Of a stretch of 64,000 nucleotides of DNA, positions 46,906-56,895 are shown one piece after another. The stretch lies in contig NZ_CP046128.1 in NCBI RefSeq assembly GCF_038738535.1, positions 3,534,001-3,598,000 on the forward strand, in the 5' to 3' direction. The notes beneath the pieces were generated by a model. The model was not told where the DNA came from. It saw nothing but the letters and a program-made list of their open reading frames with translations, and did no database searches. Both the position numbers and the translations under genes were made by a program. The stretch is from Bacillus pumilus. Its GTDB lineage: Bacteria; Bacillota; Bacilli; Bacillales; Bacillaceae. Every line of letters starts with the position of its first letter. The stretch's first letter is position 1.

Positions 46906-47520
46906 TTAAGCGTTTTGACCTTTTTTGATCCATTCTGCCACATTGACTGTACGTTTTGCCTGATGTTTTGCAGCAGCTTCTGCATCCTCTTGGATCTTTC
47001 CATTTTGGTCAACAGTGACACTCACGCCGTAAGGGTTGCCCCCTGCACCGTATAATGAGTCATCTGTGTATCCAGGAGCGGCAATAATCGCTCCCCAGTG
47101 GAACATCGTTGTGTAAAGGCTAAGAATGGTCTGTTCCTGCCCGCCATTTGGGTTTTGTGCAGAGGTCATCGCACTCACTGCTTTGTTTGCCAATTTCCCT
47201 TGGAACCATAAGCCGCCAGTTGTATCTAAGAATTGCTTCATTTGAGCCGGCAAGTTACCGAAACGTGTCGGCATGCTAAAGATGATGGCATCTGCCCACT
47301 CTAAATCACTTAATTGAACCTCTGGAACATCCTTTGTTTCGTCTAAATGTGCTTTCCATGCTGGATTTGATGCTACAACTGCTTCTGGTGCCAATTCAGC
47401 AACCTTTAATACTTTCACTTCGGCGCCAGCTTCTTTCGCTCCAGCTTCAGCCCATTTTGCCATCTGATAGTTTGTACCTGTTGAACTATAATAAATAATC
47501 GCTAATTTTACGTTTTCCAT
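46906..47520 (-). CDS. WrbA-like NAD(P)H:quinone oxidoreductase (type IV)
   Basis: A 204-residue flavodoxin-fold protein. The FMN phosphate loop is YYSSTGTNYQMA (about residues 9-20), and the SMPTRFGNLPAQMKQFLDTTGG stretch is the WrbA/NQO IV signature. It reduces quinones by two electrons, avoiding semiquinones. The ATG at 47520 has AAAGGAG and gives the normal family length; a GTG at 47574 with AAGGTGGG would add 18 residues (GFLQKLFG and so on), and is a real alternative. It is the last gene of the three-gene operon behind MhqR-type operators. Confidence 0.88.
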   Translation of the reverse strand: MENVKLAIIYYSSTGTNYQMAKWAEAGAKEAGAEVKVLKVAELAPEAVVASNPAWKAHLDETKDVPEVQLSDLEWADAIIFSMPTRFGNLPAQMKQFLDTTGGLWFQGKLANKAVSAMTSAQNPNGGQEQTILSLYTTMFHWGAIIAAPGYTDDSLYGAGGNPYGVSVTVDQNGKIQEDAEAAAKHQAKRTVNVAEWIKKGQNA

Positions 47521-47592
47521 TTGTTCCATCTCCTTTTGTTTGGTTTGCCCAAAAAGCTTCTGTAAAAATCCCACCTGTATTCCCCACCTTCA

Positions 47593-48201
47593 TTAAAATT
47601 GACGACGATACCATAATGCTGCAGCATCGACTTCTTCTCTCGTTAGCTGATGCCCGCGATTTTCCCAATGTAGTGTGACCGAAGCGCCTGCGCCTTTCAG
47701 CAATTGCTCGAGCTCTTGTGATTCCTCTGGGCGGCACATTGGGTCATTTTCACCAGCTGCGATAAAGACTTGTTTCCCCACCAATGAAGGCAATGAAACT
47801 CCGCGTCTTGGAACCATTGGATGATGCAGGATCGCTCCTTTTAACGCATCTTCGTAATGGAATAAAAGACTTCCAGCAATGTTTGCCCCATTAGAATATC
47901 CGATAGCCACCACATTGTGACGATCGAACCCATATTCATCTGCTGCTTCTCCGATAAATGTATATAGTTCCTCTGTACGCTCAATTAAATCCTGCTCATC
48001 AAATACACCCTCTGCCAAACGCCTGAAAAAGCGCGGCATACCGTTTTCCAACACATTTCCTCTCACACTAAGAACGGATGCGTCAGCATCTACTAAATCG
48101 GCAAGCGGCAATAAATCTTCTTCCGTCCCGCCAGTACCATGCAGTAATAACAAAACAGGTCTTTGTTCATTCTTTCCTTTTCGAAAAAGATGCTTCATCA
48201 T
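47593..48201 (-). CDS. mhqD: MhqD-like carboxylesterase/phospholipase
   Basis: A 202-residue alpha/beta hydrolase. Oxyanion region LLLHGTGGTEED, nucleophile elbow GYSNGAN (about residue 112), Asp in AAGENDPM, and His in NRGHQLT. In B. subtilis mhqD (yodD) forms an operon with the dioxygenase mhqE and is induced by quinones and catechol. Its ATG overlaps the preceding stop as ATGA; a second ATG three bases later has better spacing from AAAGGAG. Confidence 0.82.
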   Translation of the reverse strand: MMKHLFRKGKNEQRPVLLLLHGTGGTEEDLLPLADLVDADASVLSVRGNVLENGMPRFFRRLAEGVFDEQDLIERTEELYTFIGEAADEYGFDRHNVVAIGYSNGANIAGSLLFHYEDALKGAILHHPMVPRRGVSLPSLVGKQVFIAAGENDPMCRPEESQELEQLLKGAGASVTLHWENRGHQLTREEVDAAALWYRRQF

Positions 48202-49148
48202 GAATCTCCTTTCCCTTTAATCTCTCTCACTTCTATTGGCAGCACAATTTGTTCAATCTGACTGCGCTGCGCCTCATATTGCGGTGGCAGTTTCAATGCT
48301 TCACCCATTGTTTCCACTGATTCATCGTGTGCAAACCCTGGAGGATCAGTCGCAATTTCAAATAATATGCCGCCAAGCTCTCTAAAATAAATAGCATTGA
48401 AGTAATTTCGATCTTGCACAGGTGTCACTTGATACCCGCTTTGCGCAATATGTCTTTGCCAATCTAATTGATCCTGATCATCTGTCGCTCTCCATGCAAT
48501 ATGATGCACAACCCCAACACCCATACGTCCGCGTGCAACAGGTGTCTTGTTCACATCAATCACATTGCCTATCTCACCAAACGAACGGAATCTCACATAG
48601 TCCTCTTCTGCTCCAACTCGTTCAAAACCCATTGTTTGTTCTAGCAGCTGCATCGTTTGCTCCGGCTGTGATGTTAACAAAACAGCTCCGCCAAATCCTT
48701 TTATCGCGACATCTGGTGTGACCCCGTTAAATGTCCACTCATTTTGTTTTCCCTCCGCTCGTTCTACTAGCTCAATCAACAAGCCGTGTGGATCTTCAAA
48801 TGAGAGAAAGGCTTCATCAAAACGTTCAACCATTTCATAAGAAATATCAAACTGCTCAAGACGTTCCTTCCAGAAAGAGAAAGCGCCTGGCGGTACGACA
48901 TATGTCGTCACGCCCACTTGACCTGCGCCAATTTGTCCCTTTTGTGCACCTGGCCATGGGAAAAACGTGATAATCGTCCCCGGAGATCCCCCTTCATTTC
49001 CAAAATATAAATGGTACGTACCCGGATCATCAAAATTAACGGTCTTCTTCACGAGACGAAGTCCTAAAACACCTGCATAAAAATCAACGTTCTCCTGAGG
49101 AAGACCTACAATTGCTGTGATATGGTGAATTCCTTCTGTTTTCTTCAC
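48198..49148 (-). CDS. mhqE: MhqE-like ring-cleaving dioxygenase
   Basis: A 316-residue protein of the vicinal oxygen chelate superfamily with two tandem halves. The N-terminal half begins GIHHITAIVGLPQENVDFY, and the C-terminal half has VVHHIAWRA with a metal His. GILFEIATDPPGF provides the late Glu ligand. It is like B. subtilis MhqA/MhqE/MhqO, which open hydroquinone-type rings. GTG at 49148 is preceded by GAGGAGGT; the open frame to 49190 covers that site. It heads the operon. Confidence 0.82.
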   Translation of the reverse strand: MKKTEGIHHITAIVGLPQENVDFYAGVLGLRLVKKTVNFDDPGTYHLYFGNEGGSPGTIITFFPWPGAQKGQIGAGQVGVTTYVVPPGAFSFWKERLEQFDISYEMVERFDEAFLSFEDPHGLLIELVERAEGKQNEWTFNGVTPDVAIKGFGGAVLLTSQPEQTMQLLEQTMGFERVGAEEDYVRFRSFGEIGNVIDVNKTPVARGRMGVGVVHHIAWRATDDQDQLDWQRHIAQSGYQVTPVQDRNYFNAIYFRELGGILFEIATDPPGFAHDESVETMGEALKLPPQYEAQRSQIEQIVLPIEVREIKGKGDS

Positions 49149-49215
49149 TTCTAATGACCTCCTCATCATGAAGTACAAGCCTCTATTCATTATGTCTTTA
49201 CTGACGTCTTTATAT

Positions 49216-49294
49216 TATCTCGAATTCGAGATATTAAATCAAAAAAATATATTTATCTCGAATTAAGGATATGATGTTTTTAAATAAATGTCAA
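49216..49294 (-). promoter_or_regulatory. Promoter with two MhqR-type operators
   Basis: On the minus strand TTGACA (49289-49294) and TATCCT (49266-49271) are 17 bases apart. A perfect palindrome TATCTCGAATTCGAGATA covers 49216-49233, matching the MhqR operator of B. subtilis. A second, half-perfect copy (49254-49271, TATCTCGAATT then AAGGATA) overlaps the -10. Repression by an MhqR homologue encoded elsewhere is inferred. Confidence 0.88.
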
Positions 49295-49312
49295 CGGTTT
49301 TTGTTTTCCCTT

Positions 49313-49352
49313 TTAAAAAAGCAGGTCTGCTTTTTACATAACAGACCTGCTC
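49313..49352 (-). terminator. Terminator of the osmoprotectant transporter operon
   Basis: On the minus strand AGCAGGTCTG pairs with CAGACCTGCT around a 12-base loop, followed by TTTTTT. Confidence 0.85.
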
Positions 49353-49360
49353 TTCCTTGA

Positions 49361-50878
49361 TTATTGCAGTAATTTTTTCTTTTTTAAATAGGCTTTCGCA
49401 ACCTGAAATGCATCCTTACCTTTCACATTTACTTCATAATTCATTTCTCTCATCTCATCATCTGTGATTTGACCACCAAGCTTATTGAGAGAGGTCCCGA
49501 TCTCAGGGAACTCAGTTAATGTCTCCTGTCTTAGCAGCGGTGCTCCTTGATATGGCGGGAAAACATGCTGATCATCATCAAGCACCTTTAATTTGTATTC
49601 CCTCAATTCACTGTCTGTCGAATACGCATCGACTAAATTGATATCTCCTTTTTGAATCGCTCGATACCGAAGCTTCGGTTCCATCGTCACCACATCGTCA
49701 AAGGAAAATTGATAGGTCTTTTGAATACCTAGATACCCATCCTGTCGATCAGAAAATTCCAACGTGAAGCCAGCCTTTATGCGATTCTTGATCTTGCCTA
49801 GATCTGAAATATTGGATACATCATATTGATCAGCCAGCGACTGAGGCACGGCTAAAGCATACGTATTGTTGTAAGCCATCGGCTCAAGAAGGCGGAGCTG
49901 AAAGGATGATTCCAAACCACGCCGCGCTTGCTCATACACTTTTTCTTTATCTGTGCTTTTCGCTGTTTGTTTGAGGAACTCAGAAATCGCAGTACCGGTA
50001 AACTCAGGATAAATATCAATATCACCAGACCGTAAAGCTTGAAAAACAAAGGACGTCTTGCCAAGACCAGGCTTAAGATTGACTTGAATATCCGTATCCT
50101 GTTCAATTAAAAGCTTATACATCGAGATCAGGATTTCAGGCTCTGATCCTAACTTTCCACCGATGGTGATTTCTTTCTTTTCTTGTTGAAACAGTAATGG
50201 GCCCGCGACAACTGCTCCTGCAATCACAGCAAAAACCGTCACAGAGATCACAGTCTTTTTAAAAGAGATTTTCTCAAAAGTGCGCAGCACCACATCAAAT
50301 AAGAGTGCGAGTAAGGCAGCTGGTATAGCGCCAATGACAATGAGCGACATATCATTTCGATCAATTCCCAGCAAAATCAGACTTCCTAATCCCCCAGCTC
50401 CGATCAGTGCGGCAAGAGTGGCAGTTCCCACAATGAGAACCATCCCGGTTCTGATACCTGCCATGATTACTGGCATGGCCAAAGGCAGCTCCACCTTTAA
50501 TAACCGTTTGCGGTGATTCATTCCCATGGCAAGCGCCGCTTCTCTCAGGGAAGGGTCGACCTCCTGAATGCCTGTATATGTATTTCTTAAAATAGGGAGT
50601 AAGGCATAGACGACAAGCGCAATAATGGCAGGCACTTGTCCAATCCCAACGAGAGGAATCAACAAGCCAAGCAGCGCGAGCGACGGAATTGTTTGCAAAA
50701 CCGCCGTCACCCCAATCACCCACTCTGCAAGCTTTGGCACCCTCGTTAAATAGATACCTAATGGAATGGCAATCAAAATCGCTAAAAATAAAGCAATAAA
50801 AGAAATTTGAATATGCTCAAGTAAGGCGTGTCCCAATTGTTCTTTTCGGTCCAATAACACACTGATCCAATCATTCAT
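49361..50878 (-). CDS. Osmoprotectant ABC transporter, permease fused to binding protein
   Basis: A 505-residue fusion. Residues about 1-215 are an ABC permease with five to six helices and the EAA-type loop [26 protein letters not shown] further helix (about 213-232) leads to an extracellular binding domain of the OpuAC/ProX type (about 240-500, starting [24 protein letters not shown]). The aromatic/acidic positions suit quaternary amines such as glycine betaine or choline. Such fusions (OpuF-type, BusB, BilEB) differ from the four-gene OpuB/OpuC systems. The start overlaps the ATPase gene by 8 bases. Confidence 0.88.
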   Translation of the reverse strand: MNDWISVLLDRKEQLGHALLEHIQISFIALFLAILIAIPLGIYLTRVPKLAEWVIGVTAVLQTIPSLALLGLLIPLVGIGQVPAIIALVVYALLPILRNTYTGIQEVDPSLREAALAMGMNHRKRLLKVELPLAMPVIMAGIRTGMVLIVGTATLAALIGAGGLGSLILLGIDRNDMSLIVIGAIPAALLALLFDVVLRTFEKISFKKTVISVTVFAVIAGAVVAGPLLFQQEKKEITIGGKLGSEPEILISMYKLLIEQDTDIQVNLKPGLGKTSFVFQALRSGDIDIYPEFTGTAISEFLKQTAKSTDKEKVYEQARRGLESSFQLRLLEPMAYNNTYALAVPQSLADQYDVSNISDLGKIKNRIKAGFTLEFSDRQDGYLGIQKTYQFSFDDVVTMEPKLRYRAIQKGDINLVDAYSTDSELREYKLKVLDDDQHVFPPYQGAPLLRQETLTEFPEIGTSLNKLGGQITDDEMREMNYEVNVKGKDAFQVAKAYLKKKKLLQ

Positions 50879-51836
50879 GTGACTCGCCCCTCTCTCTAGG
50901 AGAATCAGCTAAAAACTGAATCACCGCTTGACGATTCACTAGTCCAATTCGCTCCCCATCCTTTTCCACAGCCAATTCCTCATGCTTTGCCAATTGGGAT
51001 AAGACATCGTCCAGCGTGGCATGTGCTGTGATCGCTTCATAGCCTAAAAGAGCCTCAGGAGCCATTGGTCTAGCCATGGCCTCTAGCTCAAACGCTTGAT
51101 GTCCCACATGGCGAGCAGCCCCTGAGACAAACTCCCGAACAAAAGCATTGACTGGGTGTTGAACCAATTCCTCTGGACGACCAATCTGCACCACTTTCCC
51201 TTCCTTCATGATACAAATTCGATCACCAAGCCTCATCGCTTCCTGCATATCATGCGTCACGAAGACAATGGTCTTTTGAATACGGCGCTGCAAATCAAGC
51301 AGATCATCCTGCAATTTCTCCCTCGTTAGTGGATCTAACGCACTAAAGGGTTCATCCATCAGGACAATCTCAGGATCAGCTGCAAGTGCACGTGCCACAC
51401 CGACACGCTGCTGTTGTCCGCCAGACAGCTCTGACGGCTTTCGATGTCGATACATAGCAGGATCAAGCCCAACCATCTGCATCAATTCATCGACACGCTT
51501 ATTGGTCTCATTCCGGCTCCACTGTTTGAGCTCTGGTACCACGGCGATATTTTCTTCAATGGTCATATGAGGAAAAAGAGCAATTTGCTGCAGAACATAC
51601 CCAATATCCCAGCGCAGCTCATACATATCATAATCATTTATTTTTTGACCTTTTATGTAAATCTCACCTTCTGTAGAAGAAATGAGACGATTGATCATTT
51701 TCAATGTCGTCGTTTTCCCGCTTCCACTAGGTCCAATAAATACAAAAAATTCACCTTTCTGAATCTCTAAATCAACCGATTGAACGGCATAGCGCTCATC
51801 AGAAAATTGCATCGATACCTTCTTAAATTCAATCAT
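50871..51836 (-). CDS. Osmoprotectant ABC transporter ATP-binding protein
   Basis: A 321-residue ATPase of the glycine betaine/choline importer group. Walker [11 protein letters not shown]-loop [10 protein letters not shown], signature LSGGQQQRV, Walker [14 protein letters not shown] and H-loop FVTHDM are intact. The C-terminal ~70 residues resemble a CBS-type module ([23 protein letters not shown]), a part that senses ionic strength in relatives. The ATG at 51836 is favoured over an upstream TTG at 51857, which has no ribosome binding site; the site here is weak (GTGGGAAG). Confidence 0.9.
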   Translation of the reverse strand: MIEFKKVSMQFSDERYAVQSVDLEIQKGEFFVFIGPSGSGKTTTLKMINRLISSTEGEIYIKGQKINDYDMYELRWDIGYVLQQIALFPHMTIEENIAVVPELKQWSRNETNKRVDELMQMVGLDPAMYRHRKPSELSGGQQQRVGVARALAADPEIVLMDEPFSALDPLTREKLQDDLLDLQRRIQKTIVFVTHDMQEAMRLGDRICIMKEGKVVQIGRPEELVQHPVNAFVREFVSGAARHVGHQAFELEAMARPMAPEALLGYEAITAHATLDDVLSQLAKHEELAVEKDGERIGLVNRQAVIQFLADSPRERGESHE

Positions 51837-51878
51837 CTTCCCACGCCCTGACTGCAATTATTTTCTAGACTATCAATA

Positions 51879-51917
51879 TGACAGATTGACCCCGTATTTG
51901 TATAGAACAAACTGTCA
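51879..51917. repeat. Inverted repeat upstream of the osmoprotectant operon
   Basis: TGACAGATTG (51879-51888) and the inverse of TGACAGTTTG (51908-51917) form 10-base arms with one mismatch, 19 bases apart, in the likely promoter region. A regulator operator (for example a GbsR/OpcR-type protein) is possible. Confidence 0.45.
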
Positions 51918-52002
51918 CTTTCTCTCTCTTTTACATACTTCCCCTAGGATGCCCGCCAAAAACAGCTCTAGCCAATTCGGATGAGATTCTTAGTGAGACA
52001 AA

Positions 52003-52037
52003 TAAAAAAAGCGAAGAGCTCGAGGCTCTCCGCTTTT
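52003..52037 (-). terminator. Terminator of rpsF-ssb-rpsR
   Basis: On the minus strand AAGCGGAGAGCC pairs with GGCTCTTCGCTT-like arms around a TCGA loop, followed by seven T. Confidence 0.85.
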
Positions 52038-52048
52038 AAGTCAACGAC

Positions 52049-52294
<246 letters not shown>

Positions 52295-52328
52295 TCACAC
52301 CTTTCCTTTAGTCAATTTTTCAGATCAA

Positions 52329-52874
52329 TTAGAATGGCAAATCATCATCGGAGATGTCAATCGGTTTACCATCATTCGCAAATGGATCATCATTGAAGCT
52401 ATTTCCCTGATTACGATTTTGTTGGTTGCTTTGATTGCCATATGGATTTTGATTTGGTTCATTTCCGAATGGATTCTGATCGTTTTGGCTACCGCCATAA
52501 TACTGGCCTCCGCTATTGCCACCGCCGCTGTATCCACCTGAACCAGCACCGCCGCTCTTAGGCTCAAGAAATTGAACACTTTCAGCTTGAACCTCTGTCA
52601 CGAAGACACGCTGTCCTTGCTGATTTTCATAGTTTCTTGTCTGCAAACGACCGTCTACACCGGCAAGACTTCCTTTTTTCAAGAAATTAGCCACGTTCTC
52701 GGCTTGTCTTCTCCAAGTAACACAGTTAATGAAATCGGCTTCACGCTCTCCAGATTGATTCGTAAACGTACGATTCACAGCTAGAGTAAACGTGGCTACA
52801 GCCGCACCATTAGGCGTGTAGCGAAGCTCAGGGTCTTTTGTTAGTCTTCCGACCAATACAACACGGTTTAGCAT
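52329..52874 (-). CDS. ssb: Single-stranded DNA-binding protein SsbA
   Basis: A 181-residue protein that coats single-stranded DNA at the replication fork. The N-terminal OB fold covers about residues 1-105 ([20 protein letters not shown]). A Gly/Asn/Gln-rich linker follows, and the acidic tail ends DISDDDLPF, the docking peptide for partner proteins. It is encoded between the S6 and S18 genes, as usual in Firmicutes. Confidence 0.98.
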   Translation of the reverse strand: MLNRVVLVGRLTKDPELRYTPNGAAVATFTLAVNRTFTNQSGEREADFINCVTWRRQAENVANFLKKGSLAGVDGRLQTRNYENQQGQRVFVTEVQAESVQFLEPKSGGAGSGGYSGGGNSGGQYYGGSQNDQNPFGNEPNQNPYGNQSNQQNRNQGNSFNDDPFANDGKPIDISDDDLPF

Positions 52875-52910
52875 ATTGAAAGACCACCTTTAAATATATA
52901 TTTCAATGAT

Positions 52911-53255
<345 letters not shown>

Positions 53256-53273
53256 TATTACTCACAATTGTAT

Positions 53274-53302
53274 ATTATAACAAATCTCTTGGCCTATGAC
53301 AA
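53274..53302 (-). promoter_or_regulatory. rpsF promoter
   Basis: On the minus strand TTGTCA (53297-53302) and a perfect TATAAT (53274-53279) are separated by exactly 17 bases, just upstream of the leader. Confidence 0.8.
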
Positions 53303-53306
53303 GAAC

Positions 53307-54407
53307 CTATACATTAAAACGGAAATGAATGACGTCTCCATCTTTCACTACATATTCTTTACCTTCTAGACGAACTTTTCCTGCCTCTTTTGCAGCAGAC
53401 ATGCTTCCGCCAGCAAGTAAATCCTCATATGCAACCGTTTCAGCACGAATAAATCCACGCTCGAAGTCTGTATGAATGATTCCAGCACATTCCGGTGCCT
53501 TCATTCCTTTTTTAAACGTCCAAGCGCGTACTTCCTGCTCACCTGCTGTGAAATAAGTAGCTAAGCCAAGAAGTGAATAAGATGCTTGAATCAGCTGATC
53601 TAGACCTGACTCTTTGATGCCAAGCTCTTCAAGGAACATCTGCTTCTCTTCTCCTTCAAGCTCTGCAATTTCAGACTCGATCTTCGCACAAACGACGATG
53701 ACTTCAGCATTTTCACCAGAAGCAAACTCACGGATTTGCTGCACATATTCGTTACCGTCATGATCCGCTACTTCATCCTCACTCACATTTGCTACATAAA
53801 GAACTGGTTTAGATGTGAGTAAATGAAGCTGTTTCACAAGCTTCTGCTGCTCATCTGTAAATTCTACAGATCTTGCCGATTTCCCAGCTTCAAATGCGTC
53901 CATTAGCTTCGACAAAATATCAAATTCAGCTACCGCTTCCTTATCCTTTTGTTTTGCAAGCTTACTCACACGAGCCAAACGCTTTTCAACTGTTTCTAAA
54001 TCAGCCAAAATTAATTCTAAATTAATGGTTTCGATATCTGACACAGGGTCAACCTTACCTGATACGTGTGTGATGTTATCATCTGCAAAAGCTCTCACCA
54101 CGTGACAGATCGCATCTACTTGACGAATGTGAGAAAGGAATTTATTTCCTAAACCTTCACCTTTAGAAGCCCCTTTGACTATACCGGCAATATCAGTGAA
54201 TTCAAAAGCAGTCGGAACTGTCTTTTTCGGCTGCACCAATTCTGTTAGTTTTTGCAAACGCTCGTCTGGAACTTCTACAATTCCGACGTTTGGATCAATG
54301 GTACAAAACGGATAGTTAGCAGACTCCGCTCCAGCCTGTGTAATTGCATTAAATAGCGTTGACTTCCCGACGTTAGGTAAGCCAACAATACCAGCTGTTA
54401 AAGCCAT
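53307..54407 (-). CDS. ychF: Ribosome-associated GTPase/ATPase YchF
   Basis: A 366-residue Obg-family P-loop protein. G1 GLPNVGKST, G3 DIAGIVKGASKGEGLG, and the NVSE motif in place of NKxD (explaining its ATP preference) are visible, followed by a coiled-coil insertion and a C-terminal TGS domain. It associates with ribosomes and links to stress responses. The start at 54407 is at the usual MALTAGIVG. Confidence 0.96.
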   Translation of the reverse strand: MALTAGIVGLPNVGKSTLFNAITQAGAESANYPFCTIDPNVGIVEVPDERLQKLTELVQPKKTVPTAFEFTDIAGIVKGASKGEGLGNKFLSHIRQVDAICHVVRAFADDNITHVSGKVDPVSDIETINLELILADLETVEKRLARVSKLAKQKDKEAVAEFDILSKLMDAFEAGKSARSVEFTDEQQKLVKQLHLLTSKPVLYVANVSEDEVADHDGNEYVQQIREFASGENAEVIVVCAKIESEIAELEGEEKQMFLEELGIKESGLDQLIQASYSLLGLATYFTAGEQEVRAWTFKKGMKAPECAGIIHTDFERGFIRAETVAYEDLLAGGSMSAAKEAGKVRLEGKEYVVKDGDVIHFRFNV

Positions 54408-54604
54408 TCTTTCATCTCCTCTATATCAAACGTGCTCGTTATACTGCGTAATATGAACCTAGAGCAATTATAAGTAGGTTTACATGAAAAGACAAGCTAA
54501 CCGTTATGCATTATCAATAGAAGAAACATTGCCAAAAAGGATTAATCAGTGCTTTAAAACGCGAATTTACACCTGCTTCTTCTATACAAAAGACGAATTT
54601 CATC

Positions 54605-54647
54605 AAAAAAGCATGAGGCCTGCTTAAGCAGTTGGCTCCTCATGCTT
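54605..54647 (-). terminator. Terminator of yyzM
   Basis: On the minus strand AGCATGAGG pairs with CCTCATGCT and the loop can extend the stem; six T follow. It overlaps the end of the gene. Confidence 0.85.
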
Positions 54648-54830
54648 GACGAGAATTTTCTTCATTTTTCGGTCAAAGTCTCTTCTTGGGATCATCACGC
54701 TGTGCCCGCAGCCTTCACATTTAATGCGAATATCCATGCCCAATCGAATAACTTTCCACCGATTGACACCACATGGATGGGGTTTCTTCATTTCAACGAC
54801 GTCATGTAACCCAAACGCTTTGTCTGCCAT
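54624..54830 (-). CDS. yyzM: YyzM, DUF951 protein
   Basis: A 68-residue protein with a KKPHPCGxNxW motif and an IRIKCEGCGH segment, which together give a probable small zinc- or nucleic-acid-binding fold (DUF951). In Bacillus it regularly lies next to ychF. Function unknown. It is translated from ATG at 54830 with GAGAGGTG upstream. Confidence 0.92.
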   Translation of the reverse strand: MADKAFGLHDVVEMKKPHPCGVNRWKVIRLGMDIRIKCEGCGHSVMIPRRDFDRKMKKILVKHEEPTA

Positions 54831-55124
54831 CAGCCTTCACCTCTCTTGCTCACTTCATTGAATCTATTGTACAAAAAAACGGCGATGAAGAGCAATGTAC
54901 AAAACAAAGAACCTCTTTCAATCATTCATCCTATTCTTTTTTATAGAAAAAACCCTTCTTTTAGATCATTTTATTTGTGACCAATAGTTACTTAAACTCC
55001 GCTTTTTTTCAATATTGTCACAAACACTGTAGGTCAAAAGGTTTTTATTGGTAGAACGCTGTGGTTTTTCCATATTTTTTGATTTATGATATCTGCATAA
55101 ATGTTATGTGAGGGAGCAGGTACG
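54831..55124. other. AT-rich gap before the lipase-like gene
   Basis: About 290 bases, very AT-rich, with no convincing gene. It must hold the promoter of the cassette beginning at 55125, but I could not identify a clear -35/-10 pair. Confidence 0.4.
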
Positions 55125-56444
55125 ATGGTCAATCGAAAGGATAGATTAACTGATAAAGAATATAAAATCATATCCGATCATGCTGGAAACATAGACAATT
55201 ACCAGCAGCACCATACGATAGAAATAGGTCAGCAAACGCTCACTGTCCATGATTTTCTCAAGGTCGATCATCAATTATATGGTTTAACGATGCAGCCGGA
55301 ACAATCAGACGAGTTCATCGTCGCTTTTCACTGTCCGCAGCCAAATCAAATGCCGGTGACCTCGCCACAAGATGTACACACCGCGGCACAGTCATTGCTC
55401 AAAACGGATTATGCCTATCCCATTGAAAGGAAGTCCCTTGATGGCAATCAAGATCATGTCTTTTTTAAAGGAAAGGAATACATAGAGCAAGTCTGTCAGC
55501 AGCATCCAAATGCAGGTATCTATCTCACTGGACAAGCCCTTGCCGGTGCTGTTTGTGCTTATGTTGCAACAGAACAGCCAGCTGTCAAAAAAGCCGTCAC
55601 CTTTGATAGCCCAAATATATGGAGCAGTCTGTCGCCTGCGATTCAGCAGAAAGCGCAGCAAGGTCAATACACACGGATATTGACTGAATATATTCAACCT
55701 AGTCATTATGTAGGTTTACTCAATCGTCATGATCATGGGGTTGGTCAAGTCAAGTATACTGTACCGCCACGGCAGCAAGACGCCGTCCAAGAACCCGTTA
55801 CATACAAAAAAAGAGAAATTGACACCTTTTTAAAATCAGCATTTGCGTCTATGAATATAGAATGGAACGAATCCTTTGATACAAATGCTTTTTTAGCTCT
55901 TATTTCTGGGAGTTACAAAGTAAATGGGTATTCATTTCACACAGATGGGTCTGCCCGTATTTTAGATGAACAGCTTGATCATAATACAAGTTTTACAGCC
56001 ATGCTGTTGCAAGAAATCCATTCTGGACGTGCATATGCACAAAGCGGCCTTGAAATTATCATAAAATCCCATTTACTGAAAAATTCATCCTACGATCTCC
56101 AAAGCGTTATTGAACATGAAGTACACACTATATTTGAGAAAATCGATGGGATCGATGAAAGTGTAAAAGACGCCGTCCAGCATGTAAAACAGGAGCTCAA
56201 AGGACTCGTCGGCTTTGGTCACTATGATTTACTAAGTCCTAGTGATGTGGAAGCACTAGTAGAGGAAGTGAGGATGGAACAACATCATTCCTCCTTTTAT
56301 TCACACGAAAAACAGCTGAATGCCTTGTACACCCTGAGAGATTACGAACAAGAACTTTCTACCCTTTCAAGACATATGTACACAATGGGTGATGACTACG
56401 CCAAGGCAGATAGACGCCTTGCGATGCAAATGGGTATTCATTAA
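55125..56444 (+). CDS. Lipase-fold protein with lost nucleophile and C-terminal YxxxD motif
   Basis: A 439-residue protein, not firmly recognised. The N-terminal half resembles alpha/beta-hydrolase lipases of the DUF2974 kind (GIYLTGQALAGAVCAYVA then KKAVTFDSPNIW), but the elbow expected as GHSLGG is GQALAG (residues 136-141), so the Ser is Ala and the protein is probably not a standard hydrolase. The last ~110 residues look helical and end MGDDYAKADRRLAMQMG, with a YxxxD motif (Tyr425, Asp429) as in type VII secretion substrates. There is no signal peptide. The ATG at 55125 has GAGGGAG. A small helical protein follows in an operon. Confidence 0.6.
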   Translation: MVNRKDRLTDKEYKIISDHAGNIDNYQQHHTIEIGQQTLTVHDFLKVDHQLYGLTMQPEQSDEFIVAFHCPQPNQMPVTSPQDVHTAAQSLLKTDYAYPIERKSLDGNQDHVFFKGKEYIEQVCQQHPNAGIYLTGQALAGAVCAYVATEQPAVKKAVTFDSPNIWSSLSPAIQQKAQQGQYTRILTEYIQPSHYVGLLNRHDHGVGQVKYTVPPRQQDAVQEPVTYKKREIDTFLKSAFASMNIEWNESFDTNAFLALISGSYKVNGYSFHTDGSARILDEQLDHNTSFTAMLLQEIHSGRAYAQSGLEIIIKSHLLKNSSYDLQSVIEHEVHTIFEKIDGIDESVKDAVQHVKQELKGLVGFGHYDLLSPSDVEALVEEVRMEQHHSSFYSHEKQLNALYTLRDYEQELSTLSRHMYTMGDDYAKADRRLAMQMGIH

Positions 56445-56459
56445 GAAAGGAGTCATCGC

Positions 56460-56870
56460 ATGATCAATCAAAATAAACCTCCTAGTGACGCCCAGCGTTT
56501 CTTGCAAAATGTGAGTGCCCGCCGCTCCATGTCTGTATTTGAAAGTCAATCGGCACCGCAAACACAGACGCAGTCCCCCGAAGAAATGGCCGCAATTCAG
56601 GCCATACGCAGAGAAGGACAGCGAAAGGATCTAAAACGGCTGCTCAAAATGCGGCTTCATGACGAATTAGCAAACACTCGCGTGCACTTGGAGTATCAAT
56701 TGTCTAAAACCGAAGACATGATCAACCAAACGACCATTGTCAAACAACACATCTCCCAGCATTTAAAGGGACAAGCCATTTCAGAATTAGAGGAACGACT
56801 TCAGCGTCTCAAGCAAATGCCAGTCTATGATGATATCAAAGACGCCATTGATTCTATTGGGATAAAATAA
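56460..56870 (+). CDS. Small helical protein next to the lipase-fold gene
   Basis: A 136-residue protein, not recognised. The first ~45 residues are rich in Ser, Gln and Pro. The rest is charged and probably helical (LKRLLKMRLHDELANTRVHL, ELEERLQRLKQM), with coiled-coil character. It starts 15 bases after the lipase-fold gene with AAAGGAG, so both are one unit. It could be a partner or chaperone of that protein. An imperfect hairpin (about 56868-56905) may end the unit. Confidence 0.6.
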   Translation: MINQNKPPSDAQRFLQNVSARRSMSVFESQSAPQTQTQSPEEMAAIQAIRREGQRKDLKRLLKMRLHDELANTRVHLEYQLSKTEDMINQTTIVKQHISQHLKGQAISELEERLQRLKQMPVYDDIKDAIDSIGIK

Positions 56871-56895
56871 GCACCGCTCTGACAAAGAGAGGCGC

